Shown: positions 1-6,182 of the stretch, piece after piece | Numbering within the stretch: the first letter of the stretch is position 1 | Layout: each line of letters starts with the position of its first letter | Source: JBBITW01 sp037440525 | Lineage (GTDB): Bacteria; Desulfobacterota; BSN033; UBA1163 | Direction: 5' to 3' | Assembly (NCBI GenBank): GCA_037440525.1 | Contig: JBBITW010000166.1 | Span: 1 to 7,673 of the forward strand | Length of the DNA: 7,673 nucleotides | Made by a program: the position numbers and the translations under genes | Notes under the pieces: model-generated | Seen by the model: the letters and a program-made list of their open reading frames with translations, nothing else | The model's database searches: none | Told to the model about the DNA's origin: nothing

Positions 1-24
1 GAATACATCAATAATTATCTGGAA

Positions 25-54
25 TTTATTATACCACCAAAGGTGGGTTATAAT
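25..54 (+). promoter_or_regulatory. Candidate sigma-70-type promoter
   Basis: TATAAT at 49-54 matches the -10 consensus exactly. The best -35 at acceptable spacing is TTTATT at 25-30 (18-bp spacer), which is a poor match. A short inverted repeat, CCACC (34-38) / GGTGG (42-46), lies in the spacer and could be an operator half-site pair or chance. Transcription would start near 61, giving a leader of about 75 nt before the tctC-like gene. With a weak -35 and no view of the upstream gene, this is a candidate only. Confidence 0.35.
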
Positions 55-57
55 ACG

Positions 58-83
58 AGGAGGTGGTTCTTATGAATTTTTAA
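58..83 (+). other. Strong Shine-Dalgarno followed by a three-codon ORF (MNF-stop)
   Basis: AGGAGG at 58-63 is spaced 8 nt from an ATG at 72-74, which is ideal geometry, yet the frame ends at TAA 81-83 after only Met-Asn-Phe. It could be a minimal upstream ORF, the remains of a lost gene, or coincidence. It conflicts with the candidate promoter: a start site near 61 would remove most of this ribosome site. The two therefore cannot both work as drawn unless transcription begins upstream. Confidence 0.25.
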
Positions 84-123
84 AATAAAGTCTTTGAGAT
101 CGATTTTTAAAAAATAATAAGAA

Positions 124-130
124 GGGAGGA
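124..130 (+). promoter_or_regulatory. Ribosome binding site of the tctC-like gene
   Basis: GGGAGGA lies 7 nt before the ATG at 138. It supports that start, which is also where a typical signal peptide begins. Confidence 0.8.
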
Positions 131-137
131 AATTACG

Positions 138-1118
138 ATGGATAAAAGAAAAAAGAGATTGTTGAAGAGTATTATATGGCTTTTAGTTCCAATTATACTT
201 TTTGCCTGGACTTACCTTGCTCAATCCCAGGCAAAGTATCCGACAAGGGCCATTGACCTTATCTGCCCCTTTGCACCGGGTGGAACTACCGACCTCTGGG
301 CTCGAATAACAGCTGAATTCCTTAAGAAGAAATGGGGAGTCCCTGTAAACGTTATAAATAAAACTGGAGGTGGTGGTGTCCCAGCTAACCTCGAAGTATA
401 TAAAGCTGCCCCAGATGGATACGTTATGCTCACCGATAATCAGTCAAGTTGCCCATTTCATATCACCATTAAAGATTTACCATATAATATTATGGATCGA
501 ACTTTCATTGCTATTATAGCAGTAACTCCAAGTGTCTTCATTTGTAATCCAAAGTTGCCATGGAAAAATTTGAAGGATATGGAAATGGACATAAAGAGAG
601 ACCCCGGGAATTTCACATGGGCAACTACAGGAGGTGGAGCCTCTGACTTTTAACAGAGGCAATTTTTCAAGGCTATTGGAGCTCACTTCGCAAAGACAAT
701 ACCCGTTATACTAAGGGGGATGGGTGAAGCAAACCCGCTTGTCGCAGGTGGACATGTTAAGATGTGTACTGATGCTGCTCCCACTGCACACCCGCATGTA
801 AAAGGCGGATTGGTTAGAGCAATAGGGATTACGGGTTTCCGAATGCCGGATTTATATCCTGACTTACCAACTACAGCAGAGCAGGGTTATCCAACAGCGA
901 ATAATGTCTGGTGGTGGGGAATTTCAGGCCCGCCAAAACTCCCCCAGGATATAATTAAGAAATGGGAAGATACTTTACAGGAATTATTAAAGGATCCTGA
1001 GTATGTTGCCAAGATAAAAAATTCAGGAGGAGTTATTGATTACCATAATTCACAACGATTCAGAGAACGGGTAAAGAAAGAGATGGAAGAGGCTTTGGAA
1101 CTCTGGGGTATGAAATAG
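138..1118 (+). pseudogene. tctC: TctC/Bug-family tripartite tricarboxylate transporter solute-binding protein, interrupted by an in-frame TAA
   Basis: This would encode the periplasmic binding protein that captures a carboxylate and delivers it to TctAB. Residues 1-32 form a Sec signal peptide: a Lys/Arg-rich start, a hydrophobic core, and a likely cut after Ala32 (SQA). The mature N-terminus carries the family pattern YPTR..I..ICPFAPGGTTD, then a Gly-rich VINKTGGGG segment and PDGYVML. Codon 172 (651-653) is TAA. The same frame then continues without further stops through RQFFKAIG, AGGHVKM, AITGFRMPDLYPDLPTTAEQGYP-like segments to TAG at 1116-1118. Total length would be 326 codons, the usual size for the family, so a substitution or a length-neutral change made the stop, not an indel. 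The upstream piece (171 aa) lacks the second domain and should not fold as a working binding protein. Identity is confident; whether the stop is real, recent or a sequencing error is open. Confidence 0.85.
639..660. repeat. Perfect 7-bp inverted repeat around the premature stop
   Basis: GCCTCTG (639-645) and CAGAGGC (654-660) are exact reverse complements separated by an 8-nt loop, ACTTTTAA, whose last three bases are the TAA that breaks tctC. The GC-rich arms should make a stable small hairpin in DNA or RNA. Inverting only the loop would turn the local codons from A-S-D-F-stop-Q-R into A-S-V-K-S-Q-R and reopen the frame. Confidence 0.8.
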
Positions 1119-1122
1119 AGAC

Positions 1123-1137
1123 TGCTTCAGGAAAGCA
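1123..1137 (+). promoter_or_regulatory. Ribosome site of tctB within a small hairpin
   Basis: The Shine-Dalgarno AGGA (1129-1132) sits 8 nt before the ATG at 1141. It lies in the 5-nt loop of a short stem, TGCTT (1123-1127) / AAGCA (1133-1137). The stem is too short for confident regulation. It mainly supports the ATG at 1141 as the start. Confidence 0.45.
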
Positions 1138-1140
1138 TAA

Positions 1141-1608
1141 ATGAAAAAAGAAGTAATTATAGAAGGGATATTACTCCTTGTTATAAGTTCTGTGGCTATA
1201 GGAGAAGGACTTCGTCTCCTGATCCATAAAGAGCCTTATACACTTTATGATCCATTAGGACCAGGCCTGTATGCCATTGCAATCGGGATAGGCTTAATGG
1301 TGTTAGGTCTGGTTCATCTTTTTATTAATTCAAGAAAGCCAGTCTCAATGGGGGGGGTGGCTGGAGATAAGAAAATGAAAATCAAGTTTGTTAGTACAGT
1401 TATGGCCTGTGTGATTTATATATTTTTGATGAGTATAACGGGATATCTCATTGCCACCCTCGTATTCTTCCTTATTGAATTAAGGATTGAGGGTTTCAGA
1501 TCGTGGCTCTTTATTATCATTCTTTCATTGGTCCTCTCAGGATTATACTATTTGATATTCATCCAGATCTGCAATGTAGTGATGCCGAGGGGGATACTTT
1601 TTAGATAA
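1141..1608 (+). CDS. tctB: TctB, small membrane subunit of a tripartite tricarboxylate transporter
   Basis: TctB is the small four-helix membrane subunit that pairs with TctA in cation-coupled import of carboxylates delivered by a TctC-type protein. The 155-aa product is the usual size. It shows hydrophobic stretches at about residues 5-28, 43-62, 83-112 (with a break near 101) and 122-143. The family's YDPLGPGLYA pattern at 36-45 precedes the second helix, and a VVMPRGILF-like end is at 146-154. A polar, charged loop (63-82) separates the two halves. The gene starts 22 nt after the tctC stop and ends 29 nt before the chosen tctA start, the standard C-B-A order. An eight-G run at 1350-1357 encodes part of the central loop; the frame is intact as given, but the run is a slippage-prone site. 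Confidence 0.85.
   Translation: MKKEVIIEGILLLVISSVAIGEGLRLLIHKEPYTLYDPLGPGLYAIAIGIGLMVLGLVHLFINSRKPVSMGGVAGDKKMKIKFVSTVMACVIYIFLMSITGYLIATLVFFLIELRIEGFRSWLFIIILSLVLSGLYYLIFIQICNVVMPRGILFR
1350..1357 (+). repeat. Eight-G homopolymer inside tctB
   Basis: Eight consecutive G bases encode Met70 (last base), Gly71, Gly72 and the start of Val73, in the loop between TctB's second and third helices. Gain or loss of one G would frameshift the protein after about residue 72. This may be a contingency tract or simply chance. Confidence 0.7.
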
Positions 1609-1637
1609 TTACAATATTATTATTGTTTAGGGTTAAA

Positions 1638-3125
1638 ATGGATTTGATTTATGGAATATTGAATTCCCTTACATTCTCCAATCTTCTTTACTGCTTTACT
1701 GGTTGTGCTTTGGGAACGCTTGTAGGGGTATTACCAGGTCTGGGACCAGCTGCTACACTATCTATCTTATTACCTCTAACAATCTATTTGGATCCCACGG
1801 GGTCAATTATAATGCTTGCTGGATTGGCTTATGGTTCTCAATATGGGGGATCTACGACGAGCATATTGGTCAATATCCCTGGAGAAGCTGCTTCTGTTGC
1901 CACATGTTTTGATGGTTTCCCTATGACCAAGCAGGGCCGTGCAGGAGAGGCTCTATTTATCTCTGCAGTTGGTTCCTTCATTGCAGGCACAATTGGAGTT
2001 TTTGGTATCTCTTTTATAGGACCTGGTATAGCAAAATATGCACTTGCCTTCGGTCCTCCCGAATATTTTGGACTTTTTGTTCTGAGCCTGACATTACTCA
2101 TCAGCCTTTCGGGCACTTCTATTGTTAAAGGATTGGCTGCTGGATTGATAGGAATCCTCCTAACAGGCATAGGAATAGACCCGGTCACTGCAGTAACCCG
2201 TTTTGGATTTGGGATTCCAGAATTGATGCGAGGGCTCGATCTGGTTTCCCTGACAATAGGAATTTATGGAATTTCGGAAATAATTGTGAGTGCTGAGGCA
2301 GGGATTGCGAAAATTTATGAGGGTAAAATTGGAAAGATGATCCCTGATAGAAAGGACCTTAAAAGAGGCCTATTAGCAATTCTTCGGGGAACAGGAGTCG
2401 GTTTTCCACTTGGATTATTACCGGGGCTAAACCCCATCATATCCTCATTTCTGGCTTATGACCTTGAAAAAAAGATTTCCAAGCATCCTGAAAGATTTGG
2501 TACAGGGGTTATTGAAGGAGTTGCTGCCCCTGAGGCAGCCAACAATGCAACCGCTCAGACAGGGTTCATCCCTCTCATGTCTCTTGGTATTCCAACAAAT
2601 CCTGTTAATGCTATAATACTGGCTGCATTGATGTTATATGGCCTTAAACCAGGCCCTGTATTCTTCCTTCAGAATAAAAGTTTTTTCTGGACAGTAGTTG
2701 GAAGCATGTATATAGGGAATATAATGTTATTGATATTAAATCTTCCGCTGGTTAGAATCTGGGCGAGGGTCAGCACCATACCATACAAATATTTAGCACC
2801 AACAATGCTTGCAATCTGTATGGTTGGAGCCTACTCTTCTCGAAACACCATTTTTGATGTCTGGATTGCAATGGGAGCAGGCCTTCTGGGCTACTTCATG
2901 AGAAAACATGGCTGGCCACAGGCTCCCTTTCTTGTGGGATTTATTCTTGGTGATATGATAGAGATTTCGTTAAGACAATCTCTTTCCATGGGAGGCACGT
3001 TTATCTTTTTTCAACGCCCCATTACAACTATCTTTCTCCTCTCGGCTTTGATCCTTGTAATAATCTCATTAAAGTTTTTCAGGCCCGTTCGAGAAAAGGT
3101 TTCTCAGGAAAAATCTGATGAATAG
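1638..3125 (+). CDS. tctA: TctA, large membrane subunit of a tripartite tricarboxylate transporter
   Basis: TctA is the large permease subunit, with many transmembrane helices, that moves the carboxylate across the inner membrane. The 495-aa product matches the family length (about 500). Diagnostic segments are LPGLGP at 32-37, YGSQYGGSTTSILVNIPGE at about 65-83 followed by FDGFPM and QGRAGEAL, and the second-half repeat PEAANNATAQTGFIP at 298-312 followed by LGIP. These are the conserved glycine/proline-rich re-entrant segments of the family. I chose the ATG at 1638 because AGGG at 1629-1632 precedes it and the protein then begins in the usual way (MDLIYGILNSLTFSNLLY). A TTG at 1623 in the same frame would add five residues but has no ribosome site. 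No stop or frameshift is seen, so the permease is intact although the upstream binding-protein gene is not. Confidence 0.93.
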   Translation: MDLIYGILNSLTFSNLLYCFTGCALGTLVGVLPGLGPAATLSILLPLTIYLDPTGSIIMLAGLAYGSQYGGSTTSILVNIPGEAASVATCFDGFPMTKQGRAGEALFISAVGSFIAGTIGVFGISFIGPGIAKYALAFGPPEYFGLFVLSLTLLISLSGTSIVKGLAAGLIGILLTGIGIDPVTAVTRFGFGIPELMRGLDLVSLTIGIYGISEIIVSAEAGIAKIYEGKIGKMIPDRKDLKRGLLAILRGTGVGFPLGLLPGLNPIISSFLAYDLEKKISKHPERFGTGVIEGVAAPEAANNATAQTGFIPLMSLGIPTNPVNAIILAALMLYGLKPGPVFFLQNKSFFWTVVGSMYIGNIMLLILNLPLVRIWARVSTIPYKYLAPTMLAICMVGAYSSRNTIFDVWIAMGAGLLGYFMRKHGWPQAPFLVGFILGDMIEISLRQSLSMGGTFIFFQRPITTIFLLSALILVIISLKFFRPVREKVSQEKSDE

Positions 3126-3140
3126 AAAGGTAACCCGGTC

Positions 3141-4592
3141 ATGATGAATTTAGAGAAACCCTCAGAGATTCAGTCTAAAGAATTTCCAATCATCGTAGTC
3201 GGAGCAGGTGGAACAGGACTTGCCTCTGCACTTACCATTGCAGAGAAAGGAATAAAGGTTCTCCTGATAGAAAAGAGGAAGGTAGCAGGAGGAAACACAG
3301 CAATGGCAAGAGGGATATTTGCAGTAGAAAGTCCTGTTCAAAAGAGGTTAAAGATTGATGCAAGAAAAGAAGACCTTTTCAAAAAAGCCATGAGTTATGC
3401 CCACTGGAAGATTGACCCGAATATCCTGCGTACCTTTATTGAACGTTCTGGTGATACAATTAGATGGCTTGAAGAGAAAGGTTTGAAATTTGAGGATGTT
3501 CTCCACTACTATCCAAATCAGATTCCGAGGGTCTTCCATGTCCCAGAGGGACGGGGAGCTGGACTGGTCAAGTTTCTTCTCAAACAATGTCAAAATATGG
3601 GAGTTGAAATCCTTTATGAAACCCGGGCAAAAAGGATATTATTAAATGAAAAGGGAGAGGTATGTGGAATTGTGGCAGTATATAAGGATCAAGAAATAAA
3701 GATCAGTGCAAAGAGTGTAATTATCGGAACTGGTGGATATGGTGGAAATAGAGAATTATTGAAGAAATATTATCCCGACTATACAGAGGACCTCTGCTTG
3801 CACGGAGTTCCCAACATGGGAGATGGATTACTCATGGCAATGGAGATAGGAGCTGCCACAGAAGGGTTGGGAATCCTCCATTTACGTGGCCCCAGATTTC
3901 CAACATCTTCATATCTCAGCGTTGTTATAGAGGAACCAAATACGCTCTGGTTAAATAAGAAGGGAGAGAGATTCGTCGATGAGGCCATTTCCTTTAACTG
4001 GCCGGAAGCTGGCAATGCCTTAAACCAGCAACCCGATAAGATTTCCTATACACTGTTTGATGAAAAGATTAAAACCTTCTTCATTGAGAAGGGTTTGATC
4101 AAGGGAACTGCTCAGTTCCCATCCGGGACCAGGATGAAAGAATTGGAAAAGGAACTCCTCTATAATGAAAAAAATGATAGTATGAAAATCTCAATGTCAT
4201 GGGAAGAAATGTCAAGGTGGATGGGTATTCCTTTTGAAGTTCTTCAAAAGAGCATAAAAGAATACAATAATTTTTGTGATCAGGGATTTGATGAAAGATT
4301 TGGAAAGGATCGAAGATATCTCATGCCAATTCGCACACTTCCATTTTATGGATTCAGGTGTGTTCAATCCTTTCATGGAACTATTGGAGGAATCAAAATC
4401 AATCACCGCATGGAGGTTTTGAACCAAGAACACAGACCTATTGCAGGGCTATATGCAGGTGGTATTGATACAGGAGGATGGGAATCAGAAACCTACTGCC
4501 TCACACTTTCGGGCAGTGCATTTGGGTTCGCAATCAATTCAGGCCGTATCGCTGGAGAGAATGCTGTAAATTATATCTTAAATTTACACTAA
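3141..4592 (+). CDS. FAD-dependent oxidoreductase, FAD_binding_2 (fumarate reductase / ketosteroid dehydrogenase-like) family, copy 1
   Basis: A 483-aa flavoprotein of the fold shared by soluble fumarate reductases, urocanate reductase, tricarballylate dehydrogenase and 3-ketosteroid dehydrogenases. Seen: the dinucleotide motif GAGGTG at 21-26, Glu44 ending the second strand for the FAD ribose, GTGGYGGN at 196-203, MGDG (Gly227-Gly229), GERFVDE around Arg277, and a C-terminal GLYAGG ... SGRIAGENA segment closing the FAD site. There is no signal peptide, Tat motif, haem-binding CxxCH or covalent-flavin domain, so it should be a single-domain cytoplasmic enzyme. By hand alignment the fumarate-reductase catalytic Arg position after the RF-x-(N/D)-E motif is Phe285, and the substrate-binding Arg near the C-terminus is replaced. 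A His (412) is kept before the Thr-x-Gly-Gly turn. It starts 15 nt after tctA (AAAGG at 3126-3130), so it is co-transcribed with the transporter. The reaction is probably dehydrogenation or hydrogenation next to a carboxyl or carbonyl; the substrate is unknown. Confidence 0.85.
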   Translation: MMNLEKPSEIQSKEFPIIVVGAGGTGLASALTIAEKGIKVLLIEKRKVAGGNTAMARGIFAVESPVQKRLKIDARKEDLFKKAMSYAHWKIDPNILRTFIERSGDTIRWLEEKGLKFEDVLHYYPNQIPRVFHVPEGRGAGLVKFLLKQCQNMGVEILYETRAKRILLNEKGEVCGIVAVYKDQEIKISAKSVIIGTGGYGGNRELLKKYYPDYTEDLCLHGVPNMGDGLLMAMEIGAATEGLGILHLRGPRFPTSSYLSVVIEEPNTLWLNKKGERFVDEAISFNWPEAGNALNQQPDKISYTLFDEKIKTFFIEKGLIKGTAQFPSGTRMKELEKELLYNEKNDSMKISMSWEEMSRWMGIPFEVLQKSIKEYNNFCDQGFDERFGKDRRYLMPIRTLPFYGFRCVQSFHGTIGGIKINHRMEVLNQEHRPIAGLYAGGIDTGGWESETYCLTLSGSAFGFAINSGRIAGENAVNYILNLH

Positions 4593-4656
4593 ACTCTTTT
4601 ACTTCTTATTATGGCGAAAGAGTTTTAAATGTAGCAGTAGGGAAAATACTTCTTAT
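4591..4656. repeat. Inverted repeat and 10-bp direct repeat in the gap between the two flavoprotein genes
   Basis: AAACTCTTT (4591-4599, overlapping the stop codon) is exactly complementary to AAAGAGTTT (4617-4625), a 9-bp stem with a 17-nt loop; one more T follows the right arm. Separately, TACTTCTTAT occurs at 4600-4609 and again at 4647-4656. The stem is AT-rich and the T run short, so at most this is a weak terminator or mRNA processing site. The direct repeat could be a pair of regulator sites. This is the widest gap after the leader, and I see no good promoter in it. Confidence 0.5.
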
Positions 4657-4657
4657 C

Positions 4658-4663
4658 AGGAGG
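4658..4663 (+). promoter_or_regulatory. Strong ribosome binding site of flavoprotein copy 2
   Basis: AGGAGG is spaced 8 nt before the ATG at 4672, near-consensus. This is a much better site than that of copy 1, and it fixes the start. Confidence 0.8.
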
Positions 4664-4671
4664 AAGGGAAT

Positions 4672-6177
4672 ATGGGAGAAGGAAATTGGCCCAATAGCCT
4701 TTCGAACATCGATTCACTGGAGACCGAGGTGGTAATTGCAGGAGCCGGGGTTTCAGGGCTCATAGCAGGCTTAGCATCTGCTGAATCTGGATTAAGAACA
4801 ATTCTTTTTGAAAAAGGTAAAGAACCTGGAGGGACACTGAGTATTCCTGGTGGTTCTGCAGGATTCTTTGCGGTTGAAAGCCGAATGCAAAGGCAGAGAT
4901 ATATGACCCTTACGAGGGATGAGGCATTCAAGATGATAATGGAGTACAGTCACTGGAAGGCAAATGCCCCTCTGGCGAGGGTCTTTGTGGATAAGTCAGC
5001 AAATACCATAGAGTGGTTAGAACATCATGGAGTTGAATTTACCGATTACTCTCCAATGGGAATGTTTCCGGGTAGTCAATATACTCAACATTATGTAAAG
5101 GGAGGAGGGGCTAAGTTTCGGCAAATACTTTTAGAAAAAATTAGAGAGATGGGGGCAAATATCTTTCTCGAGACTCCTGTGAAGAAGATCCTAATGGATG
5201 AAGATCGGGTTACTGGAGTCATTGTAGAAGATAAATCAGGGAAGAAACTGGAGGTAAAAAGCAAGGCTGTGATTATTGCGACAGGAGGTTATGCAAATAA
5301 TAAAGAGATGATAAAGAAATATACGGGTTTTGACCTCGGAAGAGATTTATTTGTTGTAAGGGAGGCAGGTTTAACAGGTGATGGACTCCAGATTGCCTGG
5401 GAGGCAGGTGCTTCTCAAGAAGGGTTGGGTGTTTTGATACTCAACTTTACAATCCAGGGGCCAGGAATTTCAGGTACACCACTCGATATAATCAAACGCC
5501 AACCATATCTTTTAATTAATATTCATGGAAAACGCTTCTGTGACGAGACTGTTTTAACCAACTGGCCCTTTGGAGGAAATGCCATTTCCAGGCAGAAAGA
5601 TCGAACAGTCTTTCTAATATTTGATGAAAATACAAAGAAATATATGGAAGAGGAAGGGTTAGATCACGGCACTGTGACAACTCTTCTGCCGTCCACAAAA
5701 CTTGTTAATTTTGATACATATGTAAGGAATGCCATTGATAAAGGAAATAAAAATGTTTTTATTGCTTACTCTCTCGTGGAGCTGGCAAATAAGATAGGGG
5801 TCAACCCCTCTACCCTTCAGGATACCGTAAACCAATATAATAAATTCTGCGAAAAGGGGCATGATGATCTTTTTGCAAAAAATCCTAAGTTTCTTCATCC
5901 TGTAAGGGAACCTAAATTCTATGCCTTTCGTATGGTTCCCTTCTTTCTGGCAACGGTTGGAGGAATTAAGATCAATGAAAAGACAGAGGTCTTAACAAAA
6001 GATGAAAGGGTTATTCCAGGACTCTATGCCATAGGAAATGATTCGGTTGCACTATATGGAGATACTTATGATCTTTGGCTACCTGCAACAGCACTCGGTT
6101 TTGCAATAAACTCTGGAAGGATTGCCGTAGAAAATGCCCTGAAATATATTAAGCAATTCAATCATAAAGGAAAATAA
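4672..6177 (+). CDS. FAD-dependent oxidoreductase, FAD_binding_2 family, copy 2
   Basis: A 501-aa paralog of the preceding gene, alignable end to end but clearly diverged. Seen: GAGVSG at 24-29, Glu47, ATGGYANN from Ala203, TGDG (Gly236-Gly238), KRFCDE with Arg288, GLYAIGND, and a C-terminal ALGFAINSGRIAVENA like that of copy 1. Both copies share FAVES, YxHWK, EGLG and an Asn-Trp-Pro motif (297-299 here), which marks them as one subfamily distinct from fumarate reductases. Thr296 occupies the fumarate-reductase catalytic Arg position, and Leu426 replaces the His412 of copy 1 before Thr-x-Gly-Gly. The two copies therefore probably differ in substrate or act as unlike subunits. No signal peptide or extra cofactor domain is seen; it should be cytoplasmic. 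The gene follows copy 1 after 79 nt and runs to 5 nt before the next start. Confidence 0.85.
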   Translation: MGEGNWPNSLSNIDSLETEVVIAGAGVSGLIAGLASAESGLRTILFEKGKEPGGTLSIPGGSAGFFAVESRMQRQRYMTLTRDEAFKMIMEYSHWKANAPLARVFVDKSANTIEWLEHHGVEFTDYSPMGMFPGSQYTQHYVKGGGAKFRQILLEKIREMGANIFLETPVKKILMDEDRVTGVIVEDKSGKKLEVKSKAVIIATGGYANNKEMIKKYTGFDLGRDLFVVREAGLTGDGLQIAWEAGASQEGLGVLILNFTIQGPGISGTPLDIIKRQPYLLINIHGKRFCDETVLTNWPFGGNAISRQKDRTVFLIFDENTKKYMEEEGLDHGTVTTLLPSTKLVNFDTYVRNAIDKGNKNVFIAYSLVELANKIGVNPSTLQDTVNQYNKFCEKGHDDLFAKNPKFLHPVREPKFYAFRMVPFFLATVGGIKINEKTEVLTKDERVIPGLYAIGNDSVALYGDTYDLWLPATALGFAINSGRIAVENALKYIKQFNHKGK

Positions 6178-6182
6178 ATAAT

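Larger units (their letters stand above)
1..137 (+). other. Leader region upstream of the tctC-like gene, possibly with the tail of an upstream gene
   Basis: No complete gene is visible here. Two + strand frames are open from the window edge: one from base 1 to a TGA at 73-75 (24 codons) and one from base 2 to a TAA at 86-88. Either could be the end of an upstream CDS, but in AT-rich DNA such short open runs also occur by chance, and neither peptide is recognisable to me. From about 75 the sequence is very A/T rich, with a T5A6 tract at 104-114, and it ends in the ribosome site of the next gene. The region also holds the candidate promoter and the three-codon ORF listed separately. Confidence 0.4.

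Noticed and set aside
94..120. Second promoter with TTGAGA and TAATAA
   Set aside because: The spacer is only 15 bp, the -10 match is poor, and the start would fall in the ribosome site of tctC.
651..653. Recoded stop (selenocysteine or pyrrolysine) in tctC
   Set aside because: The codon is TAA; selenocysteine uses TGA and pyrrolysine TAG, and this protein family needs neither residue.
640..725. Frameshift as the cause of the tctC break
   Set aside because: The upstream and downstream parts are in the same reading frame and the total length is normal, so no net insertion or deletion is needed.
720..1118. Independent small gene starting at ATG 720
   Set aside because: Conserved TctC residues in the same frame begin right after the TAA at 654, and the purine-rich stretch before the ATG directly abuts it, leaving no proper spacing.
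1623..1637. TTG at 1623 as the tctA start
   Set aside because: No Shine-Dalgarno precedes it, while AGGG sits 5 nt before the ATG at 1638 and the shorter protein begins like other TctA proteins.
1838..2188. Minus-strand ORF of 116 codons
   Set aside because: It lies entirely inside the well-supported tctA gene on the other strand, and its translation resembles no family I know.
4478..4735. Plus-strand ORF overlapping the end of flavoprotein copy 1 and the start of copy 2
   Set aside because: It is out of frame with both genes, which carry clear conserved C- and N-terminal motifs there, and it has no ribosome site.
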